Shown: positions 9,681 through 20,361, counted from the first letter of the stretch. The stretch: DNA of 64,000 nt from Prochlorococcus sp. MIT 1307 (GCF_034092395.1 NZ_CP139301.1:1054001-1118000); one strand, 5' to 3'. Notes: generated from the letters alone by a model not told the origin. Made by a program: numbers and translations.

Positions 9681-10106
9681 ATGGCCAAGAAAGTCGTAGC
9701 TGTTATTAAGTTGGCCCTCCAGGCCGGCAAAGCCAATCCTGCCCCTCCTGTTGGTCCTGCCTTAGGTCAACACGGAGTAAATATCATGGCATTTTGCAAA
9801 GAATACAATGCCAAAACTCAAGACAAAGCAGGTTTTGTTATCCCTGTAGAAATATCGGTCTTTGAAGATCGAAGTTTCACCTTTATAACCAAAACACCAC
9901 CTGCATCGGTATTGATTACCAAAGCTGCTGGTATAGATAAAGGTTCAGGTGAATCAGCAAAAGGCCAAGCAGGTAGTATTAGTCGTGCCCAACTTGAGGA
10001 AATTGCCAAGACAAAGCTTCCTGACTTGAACTGCTCTAGCGTTGAATCTGCAATGCGAGTAATTGAAGGAACAGCGCGGAATATGGGCGTTTCCATCAGC
10101 GACTGA
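9681..10106 (+). CDS. rplK: 50S ribosomal protein L11
   Basis: 141 residues from the ATG at 9681 ([11 protein letters not shown]), the standard L11 length; 11 extra codons are open upstream. It contains the conserved flexible-lobe motif [25 protein letters not shown] and the C-terminal RNA-binding domain ending [11 protein letters not shown]11 forms the GTPase-associated centre with L10 and L12 and is needed for ribosome-dependent stringent signalling. It is preceded by a structured leader and followed by rplA after 84 bases. Confidence 0.97.
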   Translation: MAKKVVAVIKLALQAGKANPAPPVGPALGQHGVNIMAFCKEYNAKTQDKAGFVIPVEISVFEDRSFTFITKTPPASVLITKAAGIDKGSGESAKGQAGSISRAQLEEIAKTKLPDLNCSSVESAMRVIEGTARNMGVSISD

Positions 10107-10190
10107 ATATCAGTTCTAGTTCATTTCTAAACTAAACTTTTAATCAATTCCAGGGGAAGACATTTTCTGTCGCCAGCACCCCAAAAAATT

Positions 10191-10898
10191 ATGGCAAAAA
10201 ATTCAAAACGTATGGCTAGTCTCTCGTCGAAAGTCGAGGATAGAACATATGATCCTCTTGAAGGAATCAAACTCGTCAAAGAAAACGCCACAGCGAAATT
10301 TGATGAAACTATCGAAGCGCATGCCCGGTTAGGTATAGATCCTAAATACACTGACCAACAACTCCGAACAACCGTTACGCTCCCTCAAGGAAGTGGGCAG
10401 ACTGTTCGAATTGCAGTTATAACCCGCGGCGAAAAAGTTGCAGAAGCCAAGTCAGCAGGAGCAGAGTTAGCAGGTGATGATGATCTAGTGGAAATTATCA
10501 ATAAAGGCGAAATGAACTTCGACCTCCTCATAGCAACGCCTGACATGATGCCCAAAGTGGCCAAACTAGGAAGAGTACTTGGGCCACGAGGTCTAATGCC
10601 CAATCCCAAAGCAGGTACTGTCACTACCGACCTCATAGGTGCAATAAAGGAATTTAAAGCAGGAAAACTAGAATTCCGTGCTGATCGAGCTGGCATCGTT
10701 CATGTGCGTTTCGGAAAAGCGAGTTTTTCACCAGAAGCCTTACTCGAAAACCTAAAAACTTTGCAAGAGGTTATTGACCGTAACAAGCCTAGTGGTGCCA
10801 AAGGTCGTTACTGGAAAAGCCTCTACCTATCATCAACGATGGGGCCATCAGTAGAGATTGATGTCACTGCACTCCAAGAAATACAACAAGAAGTATGA
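10191..10898 (+). CDS. rplA: 50S ribosomal protein L1
   Basis: 235 residues, standard for L1, with the signature region [20 protein letters not shown] and the second-domain segments expected for the L1 stalk. L1 guides deacylated tRNA out of the E site and usually acts as the translational repressor of rplK-rplA. Its stop codon lies in the loop of a 13-bp hairpin (see 10881-10912). ATG start within CAAAAAATTATGGC; weak ribosome binding site. Confidence 0.97.
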   Translation: MAKNSKRMASLSSKVEDRTYDPLEGIKLVKENATAKFDETIEAHARLGIDPKYTDQQLRTTVTLPQGSGQTVRIAVITRGEKVAEAKSAGAELAGDDDLVEIINKGEMNFDLLIATPDMMPKVAKLGRVLGPRGLMPNPKAGTVTTDLIGAIKEFKAGKLEFRADRAGIVHVRFGKASFSPEALLENLKTLQEVIDRNKPSGAKGRYWKSLYLSSTMGPSVEIDVTALQEIQQEV

Positions 10899-10912
10899 CC
10901 TTCTTGTTGTAT
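10881..10912 (+). terminator. hairpin straddling the rplA stop codon
   Basis: Arms ATACAACAAGAAG (10881-10893) and CTTCTTGTTGTAT (10900-10912) are perfectly complementary over 13 bp, with a six-base loop holding the TGA stop of rplA (10896-10898). CTTTATTA follows, so the T-run is poor. It may be an attenuator, an RNA-processing site or an mRNA-stabilising end that separates rplK-rplA from rplJ-rplL. A ribosome ending translation of rplA would melt it. Confidence 0.6.
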
Positions 10913-10920
10913 CTTTATTA

Positions 10921-11136
10921 GATGGCGAAAGCCAACGGGCAGGCGCCCGGCCAAAGACAATAGGTATCAAAATTACTTACTTCCCATTGGATTAAGTAAT
11001 GCTTGTATAAATCCTATCGAGGCATACGCAAAAGTTTTTCTAATCCAAGGATTGAATCACAAGCGGCCTCGCCTCTTAGGAGTATTTGCGGTCGTCGCGT
11101 GTCCGGCATCTCTTCCCCCGATTCGATCCAATCCCT
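10921..11136 (+). promoter_or_regulatory. probable L10 leader (L10-L12 autoregulation)
   Basis: The 238-base spacer before rplJ holds the pieces expected of the bacterial L10 leader: a GC-rich stem (CGGGC/GCCCG near 10935-10950), then GGCCAAAGACAATAGGT, whose TAGG can pair with CCTATCGAGGC, and GAGGC that can pair with GCCTC about 50 bases later. The L10-L12 complex binds such kink-turned leaders to repress its own mRNA. The motif match is by eye. Confidence 0.6.
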
Positions 11137-11664
11137 ATGGGCCGCACGCTGGAGAGCAAAAAACAGATCGTCGAAGAGCTCAAAGGACTTCTCGACAAGG
11201 CAGAAATGGCATTAGTTCTGGACTATCAGGGCTTGTCTATCAAAGAAATGTCTGACTTGCGGACTCGTCTGCAAGCCAACAATGGAGTATGCAAGGTAAC
11301 TAAAAATACCTTGATGCGTCATGCAATTGATGGAAATGGTGCCTGGGCAAACCTCGAATCATTACTGACTGGTACTAATGCATTCGTTCTGGTAAAGGGC
11401 GATGTTGGAGGTGCGGTTAAAGCCGTACAAGCCTTTCAGAAAGACACCAAAAAATCTGAGACCAAGGGCGGTCTATTTGAAGGCAAGCTCCTAACTCAGG
11501 ATGAAATCAAGGCCATTGCAAGCATTCCTACGAAGGAAGTTCTAATGGCACAGATTGCTGGTGCACTTAATGCAGTGACCACCAAAATCGCTGTTGGTAT
11601 TAACGAGGTTCCTTCTGGCCTTGCCAGATCTTTAAAGCAGCACGCCGACAATGGCGAAAGCTGA
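11137..11664 (+). CDS. rplJ: 50S ribosomal protein L10
   Basis: 175 residues from the ATG at 11137 ([19 protein letters not shown]), matching the usual L10 start; the longer frame from 11086 lies in the leader. The N-terminal domain binds 23S rRNA with L11, and the C-terminal helix carries L12 dimers. It is followed by rplL after 53 bases, the classical pairing. Possible translational control by the leader upstream. Confidence 0.96.
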   Translation: MGRTLESKKQIVEELKGLLDKAEMALVLDYQGLSIKEMSDLRTRLQANNGVCKVTKNTLMRHAIDGNGAWANLESLLTGTNAFVLVKGDVGGAVKAVQAFQKDTKKSETKGGLFEGKLLTQDEIKAIASIPTKEVLMAQIAGALNAVTTKIAVGINEVPSGLARSLKQHADNGES

Positions 11665-11717
11665 ACCCATCACTTCGATTCGACTTTTCTCCCTAACTTA
11701 GTTGCTGAATTCCAACC

Positions 11718-12116
11718 ATGTCTGCAAAAACCGACGAAATTCTCGACTCGCTCAAAGCACTCTCGCTACTTGAGGCTTCTGAGCTGGTAAAACAAATTGA
11801 AGATACTTTTGGCGTATCAGCGGCAGCTTCTGCTGGTGTTGTAATGGCCGCTCCTGGGGCCTCCGCTGGAGGTGGTGGTGGAGCCGAAGCAGCCGAAGAG
11901 AAAACCGAATTCGATGTTGTGCTGGAAGGTTTTGAAGCTTCCTCCAAAATCAAAGTCCTTAAGGCAGTGCGCGAAGCTACCGGTCTTGGCCTTGGCGACG
12001 CCAAAGCTATGGTCGAAGCAGCTCCAAAAACCATCAAGGAAGGTATTGGCAAAGACGATGCAGAGAGCCTGAAAAAGGCAATTGAAGAAGCAGGCGGCAA
12101 GGTCAGTCTGAAATAA
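11718..12116 (+). CDS. rplL: 50S ribosomal protein L7/L12
   Basis: 132 residues. N-terminal dimerisation helices (about 1-35), an Ala/Gly-rich hinge (about 38-58), then the compact C-terminal domain ([21 protein letters not shown] and the conserved [15 protein letters not shown]). It forms the flexible ribosomal stalk that recruits translation factors. As last gene of the cluster it is followed by an intrinsic terminator at 12161. Confidence 0.98.
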   Translation: MSAKTDEILDSLKALSLLEASELVKQIEDTFGVSAAASAGVVMAAPGASAGGGGGAEAAEEKTEFDVVLEGFEASSKIKVLKAVREATGLGLGDAKAMVEAAPKTIKEGIGKDDAESLKKAIEEAGGKVSLK

Positions 12117-12160
12117 TCACTATTGAACTAAGTCAAGTCAATTAACTCCCTCTAACCCTT

Positions 12161-12198
12161 AATAAAAAAGCCGAACTTAGGAGTTCGGCTTTTTTATT
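12161..12198. terminator. intrinsic terminator after rplL
   Basis: A GC-rich stem GCCGAACT/AGTTCGGC (12170-12177 with 12182-12189, loop TAGG) is extended by AATAAAAAA pairing with TTTTTTATT, giving 17 paired bases in all. The T-run on the plus strand makes it a textbook Rho-independent terminator. The A-run means it could also work on the minus strand. Confidence 0.93.
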
Positions 12199-12590
12199 AA
12201 GCCTACAAACAAGCCCCTCAAAGGTTATGCAAATGCAAAATATTGAGGGATCTATCCTAAGTTTAAAACCTGAATATTACTTTAAGGGATACTCACAAAA
12301 GCGAATATATTTACCCATTTATTTCTAGTGGTCTTTATAAAACCTACTTCTATTCAACAAATATTAGGCCAGCCAAGGTCAAATAAAACTTGACTTTTAG
12401 AGTCACATAATATTCAAAGCCATTTCTTAGAGAGTTAAGTTTAAGAAGCTATTCTAAGAAAATTAAGACAGGTCTTAGCAGGATAAAAAGCATCATGCAG
12501 TAATAACTCGTTTTCAAACAACCTTCAAAGTTGATTTCTCAACATTAATAGACTATCAAAGGTCAAACCGTATCTAAACAAAATACTAAA
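12199..12590 (+). other. 392-base spacer before rnhA, little seen
   Basis: This AT-rich stretch holds no tRNA, strong hairpin or conserved gene that I recognise. One short open frame (12227-12328, 33 codons, ATG start, no well-spaced ribosome binding site) is at chance level. It presumably contains the rnhA promoter, but I could not choose a -10 box with confidence. Confidence 0.5.
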
Positions 12591-13391
12591 ATGAATGATG
12601 ATCGCAGCCGTGTTATAAGCGCTGCCAGTGATGGTGCATGTAGTGGAAATCCAGGGCCAGGTGGATGGGGCGCACTAATACGTTTTGAGGATGGCACTGT
12701 TAAGGAATTTGGGGGGCATGAAGCACAAACAACAAATAATCGGATGGAACTTCAAGCAGTACTAGAAATTTTGAACTGTCTAAAAAATCTACCTCTTCAT
12801 CCCAACCTCACTATCAGAACCGATAGTAAATATTTGATCAACGGTATGAATAATTGGATGCAAGGCTGGAAACGAAATGGATGGCGTACTTCATCAGGTA
12901 AGCCAGTACTCAATCAAGATCTTTGGCAATTATTAGATCGTGCTCGACTTTCAAATGTTGCTCTCGAATTCGTGAAAGGCCATAGTGGTGATCCCGACAA
13001 TGAAAGAGTTGATCAAATCGCAGTCAGCTACTCCAAAGGGACCTATTCAGAGCTGAATTCTGAGCAAAAGTTAAGTCCTAATAAAACAATCGCAGGCAAA
13101 CGAAACTTGAGCGCAACAATCGCCTCAAATAAACCTGGTCCAGAAACATTGCAAAAATTACTGACCCGTCTCGACATGGCAAGCCATATAGCAAAAAATG
13201 GATATGGTCTGGATTTAGAAGAACTTGCAGAACTAATCGAAACTCCTATTTCTGAACTGAAAAAACAGAAAAAGTCTTGGGAATGGAGGGATTGGTTGGT
13301 AGAGCCAATTGGGAATTCCAGATGGAGGTTGAAATTCCTACAACAAAAAACAAGTCACTCTGAGGAGGTACAAAATGGCCGGAGCATATAA
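12591..13391 (+). CDS. rnhA: ribonuclease HI with an extra C-terminal domain
   Basis: 266 residues, where RNase HI is normally about 150. The catalytic acids Asp14, Glu53, Asp78 and Asp141 are all present (in [26 protein letters not shown] and NERVDQIA). It cleaves RNA in RNA-DNA hybrids such as R-loops and replication primers. Residues about 150-266 are additional: a polar linker, then a roughly 80-residue helical piece with a helix-turn-helix look ([20 protein letters not shown]) and a Trp-rich end. I do not know its role; nucleic-acid binding is a guess. It overlaps pyrD by 17 bases. Confidence 0.9.
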   Translation: MNDDRSRVISAASDGACSGNPGPGGWGALIRFEDGTVKEFGGHEAQTTNNRMELQAVLEILNCLKNLPLHPNLTIRTDSKYLINGMNNWMQGWKRNGWRTSSGKPVLNQDLWQLLDRARLSNVALEFVKGHSGDPDNERVDQIAVSYSKGTYSELNSEQKLSPNKTIAGKRNLSATIASNKPGPETLQKLLTRLDMASHIAKNGYGLDLEELAELIETPISELKKQKKSWEWRDWLVEPIGNSRWRLKFLQQKTSHSEEVQNGRSI

Positions 13392-14559
13392 ATCCAAGCT
13401 TCTTTCACCAGGCAAGATTTATAAATATTGCTTTAATCCAATCCTGGCCAAAGATGAAGGAATAGATGCAGAAAATTTGACTCAAATCGCACTATCTATA
13501 CTCGGCCAAGCATCAAGACAAAGAAAATGGCCAGGAATTAAATGGTTACTGGAATATTTAGCTAGAGATCTACAACGTCATGATGTTCGCTTAGAGCAAA
13601 ATCTATTTGGTTGTAAATTCCAAAATCCTATAGGCCTAGCTGCAGGATTAGATAAAAACGGAATAGCTGCAGCGATATGGAATATCTTTGGTTTTGGTTT
13701 TGCAGAGCTAGGCACAGTCACTTGGCATGCTCAACCAGGCAATCCTCGCCCAAGACTCTTCCGTCTTGCTGCTGAACAAGCAGCTTTAAATCGAATGGGT
13801 TTTAACAACAATGGCGCAGAGTCGATGAGAAAAACTCTTGAGAGACAACAACTAAACCCACCTGGCCAAAGAGCTACTCCAATTGGACTTAACTTTGGCA
13901 AATCGAAAATAACCCCAATAGAGGAAGCTCCAAATGACTATTCCTCATCACTTGAAGTACTTTCTTCACACGCAGATTACGCTGTAATTAACGTCAGTTC
14001 ACCAAATACACCTGGTCTAAGAGATCTTCAACATTCCAAGCAATTACTTCGGCTAGTTAGAGAGCTAAGAAAATTGAACAATTGCCCTCCTTTACTAGTA
14101 AAAATTGCGCCAGATTTAAATAATAAAGCTATTGATGAAGTAGCCAGGCTCTCTTTCGAAGAGGGATTAGCTGGGTTGATTGCAGTAAATACTAGCCTTG
14201 ACCGACTCGGATTAGAACAAAGAGTTCTTTCCCAAACAGGACGTCCTATCAAAGAAGAAGCCGGCGGACTTAGCGGTGCCCCTCTACGGGAACGTGGAGT
14301 TGAAGTAATTCAACGACTACGTAATGCTGCTGGACCAAATTTGCCTCTTATAGGAGTAGGAGGCATCGATTCTCCAGAAAGTGCATGGGAACGAATTAGT
14401 GCTGGAGCCTCCCTAATACAGATTTACACAGGATGGATTTTTCAAGGTCCAGATTTAGTGCCCAATATTCTTGAAGGGGTTCTAGCTCAATTAGATCGCC
14501 ATGGATTCGAGAATGTCGCTGAAGCTGTAGGTAGCAATGTCCCATGGTTAAAGGACTAA
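13375..14559 (+). CDS. pyrD: dihydroorotate dehydrogenase (quinone-type, class 2)
   Basis: 394 residues. It oxidises dihydroorotate to orotate in pyrimidine synthesis and passes electrons to membrane quinone. Visible motifs are [10 protein letters not shown], the catalytic-serine segment [14 protein letters not shown], the FMN-binding GVGGIDS and the N-terminal helical extension typical of class 2. The start inside the rnhA end is supported by an excellent Shine-Dalgarno sequence, AGGAGGT at 13362-13368, six bases before the ATG. Translational coupling to rnhA is likely. Confidence 0.96.
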   Translation: MAGAYKSKLLSPGKIYKYCFNPILAKDEGIDAENLTQIALSILGQASRQRKWPGIKWLLEYLARDLQRHDVRLEQNLFGCKFQNPIGLAAGLDKNGIAAAIWNIFGFGFAELGTVTWHAQPGNPRPRLFRLAAEQAALNRMGFNNNGAESMRKTLERQQLNPPGQRATPIGLNFGKSKITPIEEAPNDYSSSLEVLSSHADYAVINVSSPNTPGLRDLQHSKQLLRLVRELRKLNNCPPLLVKIAPDLNNKAIDEVARLSFEEGLAGLIAVNTSLDRLGLEQRVLSQTGRPIKEEAGGLSGAPLRERGVEVIQRLRNAAGPNLPLIGVGGIDSPESAWERISAGASLIQIYTGWIFQGPDLVPNILEGVLAQLDRHGFENVAEAVGSNVPWLKD

Positions 14560-14731
14560 ATTCTCCAAGAAAATAAGCATCCATCTGAAAAGACTCTTTC
14601 ATAAGTCCGACTTCAAAGAAGTGACTCCACTTCAGCCCCAAAAAGCTAATCAATCAATTCAAGAGCTTCTTGGTAGGACCCAGTTAAAGTACAAATGGAA
14701 AAGAATTATTTGTATCTATCCAAGCACCAAC

Positions 14732-15814
14732 GTGAATTCAGCCAATCAAACACATGGTGGAAATATCACTGAAGAAGCTCGAAAATTGAGAATCAAAGAA
14801 AGTAACATTCTAGATGCAAGTGCCTCAATAGTTCCTTTTCCACCACCTAAGTCAATTCATCATTGCCTTCTTAAAACTTTTTCAGGCACCTCTCTCAGAA
14901 AATATCCAGATTGCACATACCAGAACTTCCGAGAAGCAATAGGTAGATGGCATGGCATCCATCCATCCATGGTGCTCCCTGGGAACGGAGCAGCGGAACT
15001 TTTGACATGGGCTGCTCGTGATGCAACCGAAAAAGGGACCAGCATATTGATTGCTCCAGGTTTTGCTGACTATGCCAGAGCCTTAAATTGTTGGAATGGA
15101 AAATATCGTTATATACACCTTCCCCTGGTCTGGTCATCTAAAACACCTCAAACATTCCCATTAACAACAAATAGCAATGTAATTTGGATCACAAACCCAC
15201 ATAATCCAACAGGGCAACTATGGAGTCGAGCTTCTTTAGAATTACTACTGCAGCGTCATAGCTTAGTCATATGTGACGAAGCTTTTTTATCATTAGTTCC
15301 TGATGGAGAAAAACAATCTCTGGTTCCCCTTGTAGAAAACAACTCAAACCTAATTGTTATTAGAAGCCTCACCAAATTATTTGCTGTGGCTGGTTTAAGA
15401 CTAGGCTATGCAATTAGTAAAGCTGAAAGATTGTATCGATGGCAAAATTGGCGCGATCCATGGCCTCTTAATGGACTTGCAGATGCTGTAGGCATAATGC
15501 TAATGAATGATCATAAAAAGCTCCAGAAATGGACAAATAAAGTTCATAGCTGGATATTAAAAGAAGGTCCTTGGTTACAATCTAAATTAAGCAGTCTCCC
15601 AGGGATACGAGCTCATCCATCCGCAACAAATTTTCTATTAATTGAAAGTGAAAACTCTCTATTACAATTAAGAGCCTTGCTCAGAAAACATCATATCCTA
15701 GTTCGAGAATGCGCCTCATTCGAGGGTTTAGGAGATAATTGGTTACGCATTAGTCTACAGAAAAAAAAAGATAATAAAAGAATAATATTAGCCATGAAGA
15801 ATATCTTAAATTAA
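14732..15814 (+). CDS. PLP-dependent aminotransferase, CobC/CobD- or HisC-like
   Basis: About 360 residues from a GTG at 14732 (an in-frame GTG at 14621 would add 37 residues). Fold-type I aminotransferase with the early [12 protein letters not shown] motif typical of the threonine-phosphate decarboxylase/CobC-CobD group, [10 protein letters not shown], the Asp-Glu in VICDEAFL and the PLP lysine in [17 protein letters not shown]. In the cobalamin pathway it would make aminopropanol phosphate for the nucleotide loop; many picocyanobacteria make a pseudocobalamin. No other cobalamin gene lies here, so the pathway is inferred from the N-terminal motif only. Its end overlaps the murG end by nine bases, convergently. 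Confidence 0.8.
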   Translation: MNSANQTHGGNITEEARKLRIKESNILDASASIVPFPPPKSIHHCLLKTFSGTSLRKYPDCTYQNFREAIGRWHGIHPSMVLPGNGAAELLTWAARDATEKGTSILIAPGFADYARALNCWNGKYRYIHLPLVWSSKTPQTFPLTTNSNVIWITNPHNPTGQLWSRASLELLLQRHSLVICDEAFLSLVPDGEKQSLVPLVENNSNLIVIRSLTKLFAVAGLRLGYAISKAERLYRWQNWRDPWPLNGLADAVGIMLMNDHKKLQKWTNKVHSWILKEGPWLQSKLSSLPGIRAHPSATNFLLIESENSLLQLRALLRKHHILVRECASFEGLGDNWLRISLQKKKDNKRIILAMKNILN

Positions 15815-16879
15815 TTTTTTTAATCTCTCAACTAAAACCTTTTCAGAGTTTCTTATAGCCAATATATTCATACCTTTTTGCATTTCTAGCAAGGGGTCAT
15901 AGTCAAAAGTTTTTCCAGATAGTCGACTATTTAACAAGCGCAATAAAGTATTGCGAAGAGTATGAATTCCAGGTTCATGCTGATGAACAATTACAGCTGC
16001 GCCTAGCTCAGCAGCATAAGAAGCATTGACTTCTTGATGTTGATCTTGTGCTAAAGGGTATGGAACCAAAATGGCTGGTGTGCTGCAGATTGCCAACTCA
16101 CTCAACGCACCAGCTCCTGATCGACTTATCGCAAGATCAGCATGCTGAAGCAATGCAGGAATTTCATTACTAAAAGGTTTAGCTACAAAATTTTTATGCC
16201 TTAACTCATCTTTATTAGGGTCATTGTGCCCTGTTAAATGCACTACTCGACAGCCTTTTTCAAGAAGAAAAGGAAGTACTTCTCGGACCATATTATTTAG
16301 CCCTACAGCCCCCTGGCTTCCGCCCATAACAACTATCAGTGGGCCAAGATCTAACGGCACCCAATCTGGCAAAAGTTGTGGAGTAAGAAATGATGTACGC
16401 ACAGGGGTCCCTGTAACAACCGTTCTACATCTTTTAAGAGTTTTGGCCGCAGGCGGTAAGCCTAAAGCAATTAAATTGCAAAACCTTCCCAATAAGCGAG
16501 TCACTCTGCCGGGATAAGCATTTGATTCATGCAAAATGACAGGTAGCCCGCACCAAACCGCACCTAAAATCGCAGGCGCAGCAATATAGCCACCAGTAGT
16601 AAAAACAGCATCAATTTTTTTTTGCCGATTAACTTCAATTACCTTCCTAGAAGCGGCAAGCAATTGGAAGAGCTGTAAGAATTTCCTCAATCCATGGGAT
16701 TGGACTCCCCCAGCCCTAACAGTTATTAACTGATAACACTTTGGCAAAATTTCTGTTTCTAATCTATTTGGAACTCCAAGCCAAGTAATTTCCCACGAGG
16801 AAGGCAATTCATCTGCAATAGCAATTGCAGGGAAAAGATGTCCGCCAGTCCCACTAGCTGCTATTAAAACCCTAGGCAT
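15806..16879 (-). CDS. murG: UDP-N-acetylglucosamine-lipid II synthase MurG
   Basis: 357 residues, full length for MurG. It adds GlcNAc to lipid I at the cytoplasmic face of the membrane, the last intracellular step of peptidoglycan precursor synthesis. The donor loop [16 protein letters not shown] opens the protein; the second Gly-rich loop ([13 protein letters not shown]) and the UDP-GlcNAc site ([13 protein letters not shown] and [10 protein letters not shown]) are present. ATG start. The 3' end overlaps the aminotransferase gene by nine bases. Confidence 0.97.
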   Translation of the reverse strand: MPRVLIAASGTGGHLFPAIAIADELPSSWEITWLGVPNRLETEILPKCYQLITVRAGGVQSHGLRKFLQLFQLLAASRKVIEVNRQKKIDAVFTTGGYIAAPAILGAVWCGLPVILHESNAYPGRVTRLLGRFCNLIALGLPPAAKTLKRCRTVVTGTPVRTSFLTPQLLPDWVPLDLGPLIVVMGGSQGAVGLNNMVREVLPFLLEKGCRVVHLTGHNDPNKDELRHKNFVAKPFSNEIPALLQHADLAISRSGAGALSELAICSTPAILVPYPLAQDQHQEVNASYAAELGAAVIVHQHEPGIHTLRNTLLRLLNSRLSGKTFDYDPLLEMQKGMNILAIRNSEKVLVERLKKLI

Positions 16880-16925
16880 AAAAAAAGCACAGCGCTGGTG
16901 TCGCGCTTAAGTTATCGGTATTACT

Positions 16926-17681
16926 GTGAGAACAAAGGTGCACTATTTACTAAAGGTTGCTTTAGCCTCCATTCTATTGAGCTTAATCACACCTCACTAT
17001 CCAACTTTTGGGAATAATTTACGCACAAGCTCTCTGAGCAAGCGTCTAGAACATGCATTTAATACACAAAATATTTCTCCAATAATCAAACTTTTCCTTG
17101 AAAAAGATGGATTAAACTTAGCTAGTCGATATAAAACATTCTTAAAGTCTTTTCCAAATGCGACTTGGACTATTAAAGAAACTCAGCTTTTGAATAATGG
17201 GCATCAATCTTTTGAAATTCTTATTAAAGGCCAAAAACAGCTTGAAGATATTCACTACTTTATGGAAGCCAAGCAATTATTAGACGTAAAAACTATGCAA
17301 GGAAGAATTATTGATCAAAAACTTATAAGCGAGCAGACCATAGTGCAAAAAGGAAACAACTATTTACCAATTACTGTCAACATACCCGAAACAGTGTTAA
17401 CAGGCGCAAATTACGATGTTGATATTATTTTAGAAAAGCCTCTAGGAAATGCAATGATTGCTGGAGGGTTAAGCAACATAACAGCTAAACAAATCAGCAA
17501 CAAATCAACCCCCAATATCAAACTCAAACCCCTAGGTGGAGGAGGATTGTTCAAGTCTGTAAAAGCTCCATTAAATGTTGGAATACAAAACTGGGCTGCA
17601 ATCCTGGCGCATCCAGATAGTCTTATTTCTATCACTAAGCGTGTAAGCGTAGTCTCAGAAAAGTCTGAACTTAGACCTTAA
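16926..17681 (+). CDS. unknown exported protein
   Basis: 251 residues from a GTG start, with a signal-peptide-like N-terminus: a short basic start, then a hydrophobic core (about residues 8-23, LLKVALASILLSLI) and polar residues after it. The mature part has no Cys and looks beta-rich. A Gly-rich stretch (KPLGGGGLFKSVKAPLN) comes late. I do not recognise the family; a periplasmic or thylakoid-lumen protein with no enzyme signature fits what can be seen. It is divergent from murG (46-base gap) and convergent with pgk. Confidence 0.75.
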   Translation: MRTKVHYLLKVALASILLSLITPHYPTFGNNLRTSSLSKRLEHAFNTQNISPIIKLFLEKDGLNLASRYKTFLKSFPNATWTIKETQLLNNGHQSFEILIKGQKQLEDIHYFMEAKQLLDVKTMQGRIIDQKLISEQTIVQKGNNYLPITVNIPETVLTGANYDVDIILEKPLGNAMIAGGLSNITAKQISNKSTPNIKLKPLGGGGLFKSVKAPLNVGIQNWAAILAHPDSLISITKRVSVVSEKSELRP

Positions 17682-17777
17682 GTTATGACTCAAAAATAAC
17701 CAAAAAATATAATCTATATAGCAATACTTACTGTATTTTAATTAAATCAGTCTCTCTTAATAAGGAAATTTTACCCT

Positions 17778-18986
17778 CTATATTTCTTCATCTAGCGCAG
17801 CCACACCAGGAAGAACCTTCCCTTCCAATAGTTCCAAGCTTGCTCCGCCTCCAGTAGAAATATGCGACATTTTCTCAGCAAGCCCTGCTTTCTCAACTGC
17901 AGCCACTGAATCTCCTCCTCCAATAATTGTGCAACAGCCTTTAGTACTCAATGAAGCCAAAGTAGTTGCTATGGCGTTAGTGCCATGAGCAAATTGATCA
18001 AACTCAAAGACACCCATAGGTCCATTCCAAATAACAGTTTGACAATCACTTAACGCCATCTGAAAAGTCTGTACTGAAGCAGGACCTATATCTAAGCCCA
18101 TCCACCCTTCAGGTATCGCATCAATTGAAGCAATCTGATGATTGGCATCTGGCGCAAAGTTATCAGCTAGTACAACATCTGTAGGCAAAAGTAATTGCAC
18201 GCCCTTGGACTTTGCTTTTTCCTCCAAGGCTTTAGCAAGACTCAATTTATCTTCTTCAACCAAACTCTTGCCGACAGATAATCCTCGAGCCTTGTAAAAA
18301 GTAAAAATCATGCCTCCACCAATTAAAACCTTGTCACACTTATCAATCAGAGATTCAAGAACCCCTATCTTGCTACTCACCTTGGAGCCACCAACTATTG
18401 CTGCCAAAGGTCGCTTCGGCTCATCAATCGCTCCCTGTAGATACTGCAATTCTTTCTCCATCAAATGACCTGCGACATTTGGGCTCAGGAACTTCGTTAC
18501 ACCTTCAGTAGAGGCATGAGCACGATGAGCCGCGCCAAAAGCATCATTCACATACAAATCAGCTAAAGACGCTAGATTTTTTGCAAATGCTGCATCATTC
18601 GCTTCTTCCTCAGCAAAGAAACGAACATTTTCAAGCAAAACAACATCTCCATTTTGCATAGAACTAACTTTGATATTTGCATCAGAACCCACACAACTCT
18701 CAGTCTTCTCTACATTTTTTCCAAGTAATTCGCTCAATCTATTTGCAACCGCAGTCAGGCGCATAGCTTCATTTACCTGTCCTTTGGGCCTCCCAAAATG
18801 AGCAGCAAGAATGACGCGAGCATTCTTCCCAATCAAATCATTGATAGTTGGAAGAGCGGCTCGAATTCGAGTGTCATCCGTAATAGAGCCCGTTTCATTA
18901 AGAGGAACGTTGAAATCAACACGCACCAAAACACGCTTACCGGAGAGCGCCTCTGCACTGAGACTAGACAGGGAACGCTTAGCCAT
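17778..18986 (-). CDS. pgk: phosphoglycerate kinase
   Basis: 402 residues from the ATG at 18986 ([20 protein letters not shown]), the normal length; the frame stays open 35 codons upstream but that part does not look like PGK. It transfers phosphate between 1,3-bisphosphoglycerate and ATP in glycolysis and the Calvin cycle. Motifs: RVDFNVPLN, the substrate site AAHFGRPKG, the hinge region and the nucleotide loop [15 protein letters not shown]. It ends opposite the unknown exported protein. Confidence 0.97.
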   Translation of the reverse strand: MAKRSLSSLSAEALSGKRVLVRVDFNVPLNETGSITDDTRIRAALPTINDLIGKNARVILAAHFGRPKGQVNEAMRLTAVANRLSELLGKNVEKTESCVGSDANIKVSSMQNGDVVLLENVRFFAEEEANDAAFAKNLASLADLYVNDAFGAAHRAHASTEGVTKFLSPNVAGHLMEKELQYLQGAIDEPKRPLAAIVGGSKVSSKIGVLESLIDKCDKVLIGGGMIFTFYKARGLSVGKSLVEEDKLSLAKALEEKAKSKGVQLLLPTDVVLADNFAPDANHQIASIDAIPEGWMGLDIGPASVQTFQMALSDCQTVIWNGPMGVFEFDQFAHGTNAIATTLASLSTKGCCTIIGGGDSVAAVEKAGLAEKMSHISTGGGASLELLEGKVLPGVAALDEEI

Positions 18987-19120
18987 GATGATGTGTCGTG
19001 AAATAAGAAACCGCCGTGAGACTACCGCTTGATAAGCATCATTGGTTGATTTTGAGGGCAGACAAACCGACTGGCCGTGGTTACGACACAATTACACCAA
19101 AACATAGTTAACAAAAGCCA

Positions 19121-19504
19121 ATGTTTAAATCACTGCTTTTCCCAATCGATCAAAGCAGACAGACATTTGAAACAGCTAAGGCAGCTATACAAATTGCCCA
19201 AAACCACCAAAGTCAAATCACCTTGCTCTCAGTCCTTCAAGTAGAAGGTACTGAAATGGATAGGACACAATTAATCACATCTCTTCTAAATCGAGTCAAA
19301 GAACAAATAGAGCAAGCGGGTGTGTCATGTAATGTTTTAGAAAAACAGGGCACACCAGCCTTTGTAATCTGCGATGTTGCCGATGATTTAAATATGGACC
19401 TAATCGTGATGGGTACTAGAGGGATAAATCTTGAGAAAGACAATAAAAGCACCGCAGCACGTGTAATACAGCTAGCACCTTGCCCAGTACTTGTAGTTCC
19501 GTGA
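19121..19504 (+). CDS. universal stress protein (UspA family)
   Basis: 127 residues with the Usp fold: an N-terminal strand FKSLLFPIDQS, a variable middle and the C-terminal nucleotide-loop region MGTRGINLEKDNKSTAARVIQLAPCPVLVVP. The usual GxxGxxxS reads roughly G-T-R-G-I-N-L...STA, so ATP binding is plausible. Role in stress or dormancy is inferred only from the family. Its TGA overlaps the GTG start of the rbgA gene (GTGA), so this gene, rbgA and rluD form one operon. Confidence 0.9.
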   Translation: MFKSLLFPIDQSRQTFETAKAAIQIAQNHQSQITLLSVLQVEGTEMDRTQLITSLLNRVKEQIEQAGVSCNVLEKQGTPAFVICDVADDLNMDLIVMGTRGINLEKDNKSTAARVIQLAPCPVLVVP

Positions 19505-20361
19505 AAACAGGCACAATTCAGTGGTATCCAGGCCACATTGCTAAAGCAGAAAAACAACTTGCTAGAAATCTCGAAAAAGTAGATCTAGTAATCGAAGTAC
19601 GTGATGCGCGGATACCAATATCCACTTCGCATCCACATTTAGAACGTTGGATTAAAGGGAAGCAACATCTATTAGTCATTAATCGCCGGGATATGATCTC
19701 TAGTCAGGCTCTTCAAATATGGGATGCATGGTTTCGAAAAGAAGGCCAAAGCCCATTATGGTGCAATGCCAAAGATGGAACTGGGGTTAAACAATTACAA
19801 GAAACAGCCATTCGCACTGGAGCAAAATTAAACGAGCGCCGACAAGCACGTGGCATGAAAAGCAGACCCGTAAGAGCTCTCACATTAGGTTTTCCAAATG
19901 TAGGAAAGTCTGCATTGATTAATAGACTAGTGCGAAAAAAAGTAGTTATGAGCTCTAGGAAGGCCGGTGTAACACGTTCGCTTCGATGGGTTCGTGTAGG
20001 ACAAGATCTTGACCTTCTGGATGCACCAGGGGTCTTGCCTCCTCGCTTCGATGATCAGCAAGTTGCTTTCAGACTGGCATTATGTGATGACATTGGCCAG
20101 GCTGCATATGACGTCGAGTTAGTAGCCATTGCTTTTATAAAGACACTACATAAATTAGAAATAAACAAAATGGCAGGCGTACCACAAGGCCTACTTGGGC
20201 AAAGATATAAACTTCCTTTCCACACTGAAGATGCTGATCAATGGTTAATTAAAGTTGCAGAACGCCATACTTCAGGAGACAAGAGACGGATGGCACAAAG
20301 AATTTTAGACGATTTCAGAAAAAACCTATTAGGCCCAATCTCCCTTGAACTCCCCTCATGA
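19501..20361 (+). CDS. rbgA: ribosome biogenesis GTPase RbgA/YlqF
   Basis: 286 residues from the GTG at 19501, which overlaps the Usp stop codon. Circularly permuted GTPase: the G4 motif comes first and reads NRRD instead of the usual NKxD, followed by a G5-like SP/CNAKDG stretch, G1 as FPNVGKSALINRL and G3 as DAPGVLPP. RbgA helps late assembly of the 50S subunit. The C-terminal helical RNA-binding domain is present. It overlaps rluD by four bases (ATGA), and both gene products act on the large ribosomal subunit. Confidence 0.93.
   Translation: MKTGTIQWYPGHIAKAEKQLARNLEKVDLVIEVRDARIPISTSHPHLERWIKGKQHLLVINRRDMISSQALQIWDAWFRKEGQSPLWCNAKDGTGVKQLQETAIRTGAKLNERRQARGMKSRPVRALTLGFPNVGKSALINRLVRKKVVMSSRKAGVTRSLRWVRVGQDLDLLDAPGVLPPRFDDQQVAFRLALCDDIGQAAYDVELVAIAFIKTLHKLEINKMAGVPQGLLGQRYKLPFHTEDADQWLIKVAERHTSGDKRRMAQRILDDFRKNLLGPISLELPS

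Noticed and set aside
12227-12328. 33-codon open frame (MQMQNIEG...) in the spacer after rplL
   Set aside because: No well-spaced ribosome binding site, no recognisable family and a length expected by chance in AT-rich DNA.
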